Source: an uncultured Caryophanales bacterium
GTDB lineage: Bacteria > Bacillota_I > Bacilli_A > RF39 > UBA660
Direction of reading: 5' to 3'
NCBI GenBank assembly: GCA_937897245.1
Contig: CALCBO010000197.1
Location: 1 to 7,010, forward strand
Length of the DNA: 7,010 nucleotides
Made by a program: the position numbers and the translations under genes. Below the pieces are notes generated by a model. It saw nothing but the letters and a program-made list of their open reading frames with translations, was not told the DNA's origin and did not search any database. Each line of letters starts with the position of its first letter. Position 1 is the first letter of the stretch. Of the stretch, positions 1 to 4,952 are shown piece after piece.

Positions 1-406
1 TTTCTGTTACATATACCATTCTTGGCAGTTTGTATTTTTCACATAATTCCCAAGCTTTTTCTGTACCAACCTCCACGCCTGCTTTTCCGGAAACAACGAT
101 AACGGCTGCATCCGCTGCGCTCACCGCTTCTTCTACTTCGCCAACAAAGTCAAAATAACCAGGGGTATCTAAAATGTTAATCTTCGCTTTTTCCCATTCG
201 ATTGGGATTAAACTTGTGCTGAGAGAGAATTTACGTTTTTGTTCTTCTTTATCAAAATCGCTGATTGTATTTCCGTCAGCTACTTTTCCCATTCTATTAG
301 TTGCGCCTGATACGTATGCCATCGCTTCAACTAAACTAGTTTTTCCGCTGCCTCCATGTCCTAATAATACTACGTTTCTTACTTCATCCGTTCTGTACAC
401 TTTCAT
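1..406 (-). CDS. EF-G-like translational GTPase, N-terminal 135 residues (partial, runs off left edge)
   Basis: The minus strand is open from an ATG at 406-404 to the window edge. The first 135 residues form the start of a GTP-binding domain of the EF-G class. The P-loop is GHGGSGKTS (residues 16-24) and the G3 motif is DTPGYFDF (80-87), followed by an EF-G-like helix (EVEEAVSAADAAVIVVSG). The switch I region reads DFDKEEQKRKFSLSTS (50-65) where classical EF-G has a segment ending in RGITI, so this is probably the EF-G-like paralogue common in Clostridia rather than the main FusA. Where the G4 motif NKxD should begin, the visible residues are T134-E135. A strong ribosome-binding site (AAGGAGGC, 424-417) lies 10 bases upstream of the ATG and fixes the start. 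It is transcribed away from tyrA, from the promoter at 447-475. The role (ribosomal translocation factor or a regulator derived from one) cannot be decided from this fragment. Confidence 0.88.
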   Translation of the reverse strand, partial: MKVYRTDEVRNVVLLGHGGSGKTSLVEAMAYVSGATNRMGKVADGNTISDFDKEEQKRKFSLSTSLIPIEWEKAKINILDTPGYFDFVGEVEEAVSAADAAVIVVSGKAGVEVGTEKAWELCEKYKLPRMVYVTE

Positions 407-446
407 ATTTCGTGATGCCTCCTTGTTTGTAGTTTCGCATGTAAAC

Positions 447-475
447 ATTGTACTAAATTTTTTTGATTTTATCAA
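447..475 (-). promoter_or_regulatory. Sigma-A promoter for the EF-G-like gene
   Basis: Read on the minus strand, the -35 box is TTGATA (475-470) and the -10 box is TACAAT (452-447). They are separated by exactly 17 bases, and the spacer is A/T-rich. Transcription would begin near 440, leaving a leader of roughly 34 bases that contains the AAGGAGGC ribosome-binding site. The match to the consensus is close and the position fits the gene; no experimental start is known. Confidence 0.72.
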
Positions 476-520
476 CTCTATTATGTAATTTGTACAAAAT
501 TTTTGTGTGGTTTTTTGATT

Positions 521-538
521 TGTTTGAATTTTCAAACA
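521..538. repeat. 18-base palindrome in the divergent region (possible operator)
   Basis: TGTTTGAA and TTCAAACA face each other with two bases (TT) between them. The element sits between the two divergent promoters, about 45 bases upstream of the minus-strand -35 box and about 27 bases upstream of the plus-strand -35 box. Its size and symmetry fit a dimeric regulator site, but AT-rich intergenic DNA can produce such palindromes by chance. No regulator family is recognised. Confidence 0.4.
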
Positions 539-557
539 CTTTCATGCATTAAAGTGT
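536..557. repeat. Inverted repeat just upstream of the tyrA promoter
   Basis: ACACTTT (536-542) and AAAGTGT (551-557) are perfect inverted copies separated by CATGCATT. The repeat ends 7 bases before the -35 box of the tyrA promoter and touches the palindrome at 521-538. It could be an activator or repressor site, or chance. There is no T-tract making it a terminator. Confidence 0.35.
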
Positions 558-564
558 GGGAGTA

Positions 565-593
565 TTGACTTTCAATTGGGGACGTAGTAAAAT
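565..593 (+). promoter_or_regulatory. Sigma-A promoter for tyrA, with its -10 box inside a palindrome
   Basis: The -35 box TTGACT (565-570) and -10 box TAAAAT (588-593) are 17 bases apart, a near-consensus sigma-A promoter. Transcription would start near 600, about 85 bases before the tyrA ATG. The spacer and the -10 box lie in the left half of the long palindrome at 573-617, so a protein binding there, or a cruciform, would directly affect this promoter. Confidence 0.6.
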
Positions 594-617
594 TGAATTT
601 AACTACGTCCCCAATTG
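573..617. repeat. 45-base near-perfect palindrome with GGGGAC/GTCCCC arms (REP-like)
   Basis: The left arm CAATTGGGGACGTAGT (573-588) and right arm ACTACGTCCCCAATTG (602-617) are a perfect 16-base inverted repeat. After one A/A mismatch (589, 601) the pairing continues through 590-594 with 596-600, leaving a single central G at 595. Arms this long, with GGGGAC at the start and GTCCCC at the end, look like the repeated palindromes associated in some Firmicutes with REP-associated (Y1-type) transposases; that family assignment is inference. It is not a terminator for either gene, because both genes point away from the region and no T-tract follows the right arm directly. Confidence 0.8.
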
Positions 618-627
618 GATTTAGTGG

Positions 628-659
628 TGTCCCTTTTTTAAGATACCCCTGTCCCTTTT
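628..659 (+). repeat. Short direct repeat TGTCCCTTTT in the tyrA leader
   Basis: TGTCCCTTTT occurs at 628-637 and again at 650-659, 22 bases apart, between the long palindrome and the tyrA ribosome-binding site. The shared TCCC suggests that it may be part of the same repeat element as 573-617. It could also be simple low-complexity sequence. Confidence 0.35.
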
Positions 660-684
660 CGGAACAATGAAAGGATGAACAACT

Positions 685-1188
685 ATGAACCCAACAAAGA
701 AAATTGGTTTTGTAGGCCTGGGATTAATCGGCGGTTCCATCGCAAAAGCCATTTGCCAATATTATCCGGATTACGAAATCATTGCATTTGATAAAAATAA
801 AGAAACTTTGGCACTTGCGACGCAGGAATCCGTCATCAATGTAGCCTGCACCAGCATCGATGACAATTTTGCTAACTGTGATTACATATTTTTATGTACC
901 CCAGTTGGATACAACGTCGCATATCTAAAACAATTAAAAAACTATTTACACAGCGATTGCATTTTAACAGATGTCGGTAGCGTAAAAACATCTATTCATA
1001 AAGAAGTAACTGCACTAGATTTAGAAGAATATTTTATAGGCGGTCATCCGATGGCTGGTTCCGAAAAGTCGGGCTTTGTCAATGCAAAACCTGTATTAAT
1101 TGAAAATGCCTATTATATCTTAACCCCGAGTGCAAAAGTCCCTCAAGAAAAAGTAGATGCATATTCAAAACAGTTAAATGATAATTAA
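685..1188 (+). CDS. tyrA: Prephenate dehydrogenase, NAD-binding domain only (3' truncated)
   Basis: TyrA oxidatively decarboxylates prephenate to 4-hydroxyphenylpyruvate with NAD, a step in tyrosine synthesis in the cytoplasm. The 167 residues show the Rossmann motif GLGLIGGS (11-18; GxGxxG at 11, 13, 16), an acidic residue after the second strand (D36, fitting NAD rather than NADP), CTPV (71-74), DVGSVK (96-101) and GGHPMAGSEKSG (119-130) with the expected active-site His121. The match to TyrA continues to about residue 162 (YILTP..KVPQEKVDAYSK) and then ends in QLNDN and a stop. Family members are about 280-370 residues long, so the whole helical C-terminal dimerisation domain is missing and the product should not be active. 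AAGGA (671-675), 9 bases before the ATG, supports the start. The break coincides with the change in base composition near 1170. Confidence 0.9.
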   Translation: MNPTKKIGFVGLGLIGGSIAKAICQYYPDYEIIAFDKNKETLALATQESVINVACTSIDDNFANCDYIFLCTPVGYNVAYLKQLKNYLHSDCILTDVGSVKTSIHKEVTALDLEEYFIGGHPMAGSEKSGFVNAKPVLIENAYYILTPSAKVPQEKVDAYSKQLNDN

Positions 1189-1214
1189 TAATTCTACAAC
1201 AAAATAATGTTCTT
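1165..1214. other. Probable junction between two unrelated genomic segments
   Basis: Recognisable TyrA sequence stops at about 1170. Downstream the DNA turns AT-rich and stays so to the end of the window. The first thing after the break is a terminator that no complete gene in the window needs. No transposase, tRNA end or obvious target-site duplication is visible at the seam. A chimeric assembly or clone of two organisms is the simplest explanation; a genuine recombination event that deleted the rest of tyrA is the alternative. The exact base of the join cannot be fixed by eye. The last in-frame codons (KQLNDN, stop) may already belong to the right-hand genome, for example to the 3' end of a sugar-binding protein gene preceding malF. 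Confidence 0.65.
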
Positions 1215-1250
1215 AAATCCTAAGGTTGTAGACCTTAGGATTTTCTTTTT
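1214..1250 (+). terminator. Rho-independent terminator upstream of malF
   Basis: AAATCCTAAGG (1215-1225) pairs perfectly with CCTTAGGATTT (1233-1243). A further T-A pair (1226, 1232) leaves a 5-base loop, and the T-rich run to 1250 (TTTTCTTTTT) follows. The orientation is plus strand; on the minus strand the flank is not T-rich. It lies 16 bases before the malF start, so it would stop, or partly stop, transcription coming from a gene upstream in the right-hand genome. A strong binding-protein gene followed by a leaky terminator and then permease genes is a common ABC importer layout, which this would fit. Confidence 0.82.
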
Positions 1251-1265
1251 AAAGGAGAGGTGAGT

Positions 1266-2645
1266 ATGATTAAGTTGTTTAAAAAAACAAATGAGTTTGC
1301 AACTCCATATACGATTAAGAATACCTTAAAATATAGTGATAATAAGACAAAAGCATCTTTTTTTATAATGGGCTTAGGAAATATTTTAAGAAAACAAGTC
1401 GTTAAAGGTATTATGTTTTTAGGAATTCAGCTTTCATACATCTTGTTTATGATTTTTAAAGGAATTCAATTTATTATTGATTTACCTGGACTTGGATCAT
1501 TAATTCAAGGTGAAGTATGGAATGAAGCAAAAGGAGTATATGAATATACTTCAGGAGACAATTCTGTATTAATACTTTTATTTGGTATTGCAACTATTTT
1601 TATAACTATTGGTTTTATTATGATATATTTTTCATCTATTAAAAGTGCTTATAAGGCTCAATGTTTAGAAGAAGCAGGAAAACCGCTTCCTACTTTCATA
1701 GATGATGTGAAAGAATTGTTTAATACTCAATTACACAAGTTATTATTAACTGGTCCAGTTATGGGTGTGTTAGTTTTTACAATTTTACCACTTGTTTTTA
1801 TGATTAGTATGGCTTTTACTAATTATAGCAAAATTGATTCACATCTTGTTTTATTTGATTGGGTTGGATTAAAGAACTTTGCAGAGGTTTTAAGCTTTAA
1901 TAGTTCTATAGGACAACAATTCTGGTCTGTATTAGGATGGACTATTATCTGGGCGATATTCGCAACATTTTTAAATTATTTCTTTGGTATGTTATTAGCT
2001 TTAGTTATTAATAGAAAAGATACAAAGTTTAAAGCATTCTGGAGATTCTGTTTTATTTTGTCTATAGCTGTTCCTCAATTCGTTTCTTTATTAATTATGA
2101 GAACAATGTTACAGCCTGAAGGTGCAGTCAATGTATTACTTAGAAATGCTGGAATTATCGGCGCTTCTACGTCTTTACCATTCTTTACTAATCCAACTTG
2201 GGCACGAGTTACAGTTATTGTTATTAACTTATGGGTAGGTATTCCTTTTACAATGTTGCAGGTAACAGGTATTCTACAAAATATTCCTGCAGAATTATAT
2301 GAATCTGCAAAGGTAGATGGAGCCAATGCTGTTACAATTTTCTTTAAAATTACATTACCTTATATGTTGTTTGTAACTACTCCTTACCTAATTACAACAT
2401 TTATGGGAAATATCAATAACTTCAATGTTATTTACTTATTATCAGGAGGAGATCCTACACCTGTAGGTATGACTGCAGGTAAGACAGATTTATTAGTTAC
2501 TTGGCTATATAAATTAACAGTTGATAAACAATATTATAACTGGGGTGCAGTTATTGGGATTTTAACATTCGTTGTATTAGCAATTGTTTCTTTAGTAACT
2601 TATAGAAATAGTAATTCTTATAAAGATGAGGAGGGATTCATGTAA
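1266..2645 (+). CDS. malF: MalF/MdxF-type carbohydrate ABC transporter permease
   Basis: This is a membrane subunit of an ABC importer for maltodextrin-like or other oligosaccharides. The 459-residue protein has eight probable membrane segments, near residues 46-70, 101-121, 159-185, 221-248, 260-283, 313-335, 364-383 and 426-445. The long N-terminal part with extra helices is typical of MalF and Bacillus MdxF rather than of six-helix permeases. The EAA loop that docks the ATPase is ESAKVDGANAVTIFFKITLP (346-365). FNVIYLLSGGDPT (386-398) is also a family hallmark. An upstream in-frame GTG at 1260 would lie only two bases from GGAG (1254-1257), so the ATG at 1266, 8 bases from it, is the better start. 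The stop overlaps the next ATG by one base, implying translational coupling to malG. Substrate specificity is not visible in the sequence. Confidence 0.9.
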   Translation: MIKLFKKTNEFATPYTIKNTLKYSDNKTKASFFIMGLGNILRKQVVKGIMFLGIQLSYILFMIFKGIQFIIDLPGLGSLIQGEVWNEAKGVYEYTSGDNSVLILLFGIATIFITIGFIMIYFSSIKSAYKAQCLEEAGKPLPTFIDDVKELFNTQLHKLLLTGPVMGVLVFTILPLVFMISMAFTNYSKIDSHLVLFDWVGLKNFAEVLSFNSSIGQQFWSVLGWTIIWAIFATFLNYFFGMLLALVINRKDTKFKAFWRFCFILSIAVPQFVSLLIMRTMLQPEGAVNVLLRNAGIIGASTSLPFFTNPTWARVTVIVINLWVGIPFTMLQVTGILQNIPAELYESAKVDGANAVTIFFKITLPYMLFVTTPYLITTFMGNINNFNVIYLLSGGDPTPVGMTAGKTDLLVTWLYKLTVDKQYYNWGAVIGILTFVVLAIVSLVTYRNSNSYKDEEGFM

Positions 2646-3511
2646 TGAAAAAAATAAAATCATATTCTAGAAAGAGAAAAATTACAAATATCTTTGTTCA
2701 TCTTGGTTTAGCTGTTTTAGCTGTTATTTGGGTTCTTCCAATATTCTGGGTTATTCTTACAAGTTTTAGAGCGGAGAGAGGTTCATATGTAACAACTTTC
2801 TTCCCTAAATCATATACAATAGATAATTATGTTCGTTTATTTACTGAAACTAATGTTTTAGATTTTCCTCAAATGTTTATGAACACTTTAATAATTGCGA
2901 TTTTCTCATGTCTAATTTCATGTTTCTTTGTATTATCTGTTGCATATTGTACTTCTCGTTTAAGATTTAAAATGAGAAAACCTTTAATGAATATTTCTAT
3001 GATTTTAGGATTATTCCCTGGATTTATGTCAATGATTGCGGTATATTATATCTTGAAAGCAGTTGGATTATCAGAAGGAGCTAGGATTAGAGTAGCTTTA
3101 ATCCTTGTTTATAGTGCTGGTAGTGGAACAGGATTCTATGTTGCAAAGGGATTCTTTGATACAATTCCTAAAGCATTAGATGAAGCTGCATATATTGATG
3201 GTGCAACAAAGTGGCAGGGCTTTACTAAGATTACGATGCCGCTAAGTAAACCAATCATTGTTTATACTGCTTTATCTGCATTTTTAGCACCATGGGTAGA
3301 CTTCATTTTTGCGAAAGTTATTTGTCGTGCTGAGGCAAGCCAATTTACTGTTGCGATAGGTATGTGGAGAATGTTGGAAATGACTATGATTGATGCATGG
3401 TATACAAGATTCGCAGCTGCAGCAGTTTGTGTTTCAATTCCAATTGCAATATTATTTATGTTTATGCAGAAATTTTATGCAGAAGGAATGTCAGGAGCAG
3501 TTAAAGGATAA
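2645..3511 (+). CDS. malG: MalG-type carbohydrate ABC transporter permease
   Basis: This is the partner permease of the preceding gene; the two would form the heterodimeric channel in the cytoplasmic membrane. The 288-residue protein has the usual MalG size and about six membrane segments (near 14-36, 80-102, 115-138, 148-170, 203-222 and 258-276). The EAA loop is LDEAAYIDGATKWQGFTKI (178-196), ending in TMPLSKP. The C-terminal ending (QKFYAEGMSGAVKG) is typical of MalG proteins, whose tail contacts the ATPase. A strong ribosome-binding site, GAGGAGG (2628-2634), lies inside the end of malF, and the start overlaps the malF stop (TAATG). No ATPase gene follows, so the complex probably uses a shared MsmX/MalK-type ATPase encoded elsewhere; this is inference from how Firmicutes sugar importers commonly work. 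Confidence 0.92.
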   Translation: MKKIKSYSRKRKITNIFVHLGLAVLAVIWVLPIFWVILTSFRAERGSYVTTFFPKSYTIDNYVRLFTETNVLDFPQMFMNTLIIAIFSCLISCFFVLSVAYCTSRLRFKMRKPLMNISMILGLFPGFMSMIAVYYILKAVGLSEGARIRVALILVYSAGSGTGFYVAKGFFDTIPKALDEAAYIDGATKWQGFTKITMPLSKPIIVYTALSAFLAPWVDFIFAKVICRAEASQFTVAIGMWRMLEMTMIDAWYTRFAAAAVCVSIPIAILFMFMQKFYAEGMSGAVKG

Positions 3512-4941
3512 TGAAGAAAATAGTTTTGCTTATAGTTTTAAGTTTATTTATATCTAGTTGTCAAATGGAGTCATCTAACAATGACTCCTTTAGTGCTAAA
3601 GAAATAGAAAAACAAAATAAAATTGCAAGTATTACGCCATATGAACCATATGGCGAGACAATAGAATATACGCTTGCTAAATTAACAGGTTTGAATAATA
3701 TGCCAGATGGAGATACTTATGAAGATAATGCTATAACACGCTTTTTGAAAGAAAAATTAAATGTTCAAAACATTGATGTTATAGAAGCTCAGGATTCTCA
3801 ATATGAAAATAGTATCGATATGTTTATTTCTTCAAAGAAATTACCTGATGTTATGATTGTTCAGGATTATGATGATTTAAAGTATCTTGTTGATAATGAT
3901 TTGATAGCAGATTTGAGTGATGCTTATAAGAATTGTACGACTGATAAAATCAAAGAAATATATGCAAGTTATGGTGATACAATTCTTGATAATGTTACAT
4001 TTGATGGGAAAATTATGGCTTTACCTGAAACTAATATTATTAATGGACCTAATTTAATTTGGTTAAGAAAAGATTGGATGGATAAACTTTCTTTAGATGA
4101 ACCAAAATCTTTGAAAGATGTTGAAAATATAGTAGAACAATTTATTACTAAGGATCCAGGAGGTAATGGTGAAGGAAATACTATTGGGTTAATGGTTATT
4201 AATTCTTTAGTTAATGAAGCAGGATATAGTGCTGAATATTTATTGGATGTTATTTTTGCTTATTATGATGCTTATCCTAAACAATGGATAGAAGATGAAA
4301 ATGGTCAGATTGTCTATGGTTCTACAACTCAAGAAGCCAAGAAAGCACTAGAACATATTCATGAATTATATAAAAAAGGGATTATAGATAAGGATTTTAT
4401 TTTAAGAACTACCCATAATATCGTTGATGAAATAGTAGAAGGACATTGTGGATCTTTCTTTGGACCTTGGTGGGCTAGTAATAATCCATTAGTAGATGCA
4501 GTAAAAAATGATTCTTCAGCTAGCTGGAAATGTTATTTGATTCCTACAGAAGATGATGGGTCTGTAAGTTATTTTGCACAAAATCCTTCTTCTAAATATG
4601 TTGTTGTAAGAAAAGAATTTGAGCATCCGGAGATTATTTTTAAAATGACAAGTGTCCAATTTGATTATTTAAGATTTGAGGATAAAACTGTAGAAGAAAT
4701 AAATAATTATGAAAGAAATAATGTTGATCAGACAGCAAGACCTTTATCTATAAATATAGATTATGCTGATGCATTAATGGATAGTCATGATAATATTAAG
4801 GATGTTATTAATGGTGATAAAGATATAGAAGATATCCCAATCTTAGATGCTTCTTATGCTAAAGCTTGTTTAGATTATTTGAAAAATAAAGAACTTATAT
4901 CTGAAAAGACATATAAAAGAATTTATAAAAAATATAGATAG
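3511..4941 (+). CDS. Extracellular solute-binding lipoprotein, LplA/YtcQ-like
   Basis: The 476-residue protein starts with a short lipoprotein signal: MKK, a hydrophobic stretch, then lipobox ISSC with Cys17 as the lipidated residue. It would be anchored on the outer face of the membrane. An acidic, Ser/Asn-rich linker follows. The body has hallmarks of large family 1 solute-binding proteins of the LplA/YtcQ kind: LPDVMI (111-116), WLRKDWMDKL (184-193), DPGGNGEGN (215-223, resembling the Ca-binding Asp/Asn/Gly loop of this group), GPWW (318-321) and EHPEII (371-376). This is not the usual MalE-like partner of MalF/MalG permeases. Its ATG overlaps the malG stop by one base, with AGGAG at 3493-3497 and AAAGGA at 3503-3508, neither ideally spaced, so coupling probably helps initiation. 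The ligand is likely an oligosaccharide, but nothing in the sequence identifies it. Confidence 0.87.
   Translation: MKKIVLLIVLSLFISSCQMESSNNDSFSAKEIEKQNKIASITPYEPYGETIEYTLAKLTGLNNMPDGDTYEDNAITRFLKEKLNVQNIDVIEAQDSQYENSIDMFISSKKLPDVMIVQDYDDLKYLVDNDLIADLSDAYKNCTTDKIKEIYASYGDTILDNVTFDGKIMALPETNIINGPNLIWLRKDWMDKLSLDEPKSLKDVENIVEQFITKDPGGNGEGNTIGLMVINSLVNEAGYSAEYLLDVIFAYYDAYPKQWIEDENGQIVYGSTTQEAKKALEHIHELYKKGIIDKDFILRTTHNIVDEIVEGHCGSFFGPWWASNNPLVDAVKNDSSASWKCYLIPTEDDGSVSYFAQNPSSKYVVVRKEFEHPEIIFKMTSVQFDYLRFEDKTVEEINNYERNNVDQTARPLSINIDYADALMDSHDNIKDVINGDKDIEDIPILDASYAKACLDYLKNKELISEKTYKRIYKKYR
3567..3588 (+). repeat. Inverted repeat inside the lipoprotein gene, near its 5' end
   Basis: GGAGTCAT (3567-3574) and ATGACTCC (3581-3588) are perfect inverted copies with a 6-base loop, immediately after the lipobox codons. 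In mRNA this would be a modest hairpin about 55 bases into the gene. It may be an mRNA structure affecting processing or translation, or chance. Confidence 0.4.
3635..3655 (+). repeat. Second inverted repeat in the lipoprotein gene
   Basis: CGCCATATG (3635-3643) and CATATGGCG (3647-3655) are perfect 9-base inverted copies with a 3-base loop. The DNA encodes the peptide repeat PYEPYG, so the symmetry could follow from the protein sequence. It is locally GC-richer than its surroundings and forms a compact hairpin 47 bases after the previous one. Confidence 0.4.
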
Positions 4942-4952
4942 AAAGGATTTTT

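Noticed and set aside
174..488. Plus-strand open frame of 104 codons
   Set aside because: It lies opposite the EF-G-like gene, which has clear GTPase motifs, promoter and ribosome-binding site on the minus strand. The plus-strand translation shows no recognisable domain.
573..617. The long palindrome as a bidirectional terminator
   Set aside because: The flanking genes are divergent, so no transcript is expected to end there, and no T-tract directly follows either arm.
1189..1214. Transposon or integron end at the tyrA break
   Set aside because: No terminal inverted repeat, target-site duplication, tRNA end or recombinase gene is visible around the seam.
1260..1265. GTG at 1260 as the malF start
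   Set aside because: It lies only two bases from the GGAG ribosome-binding site. The ATG at 1266 has normal 8-base spacing.
2075..2326. Minus-strand open frame of 83 codons inside malF
   Set aside because: It is antisense to conserved MalF coding sequence, including the EAA-loop region, and has no recognisable motif.
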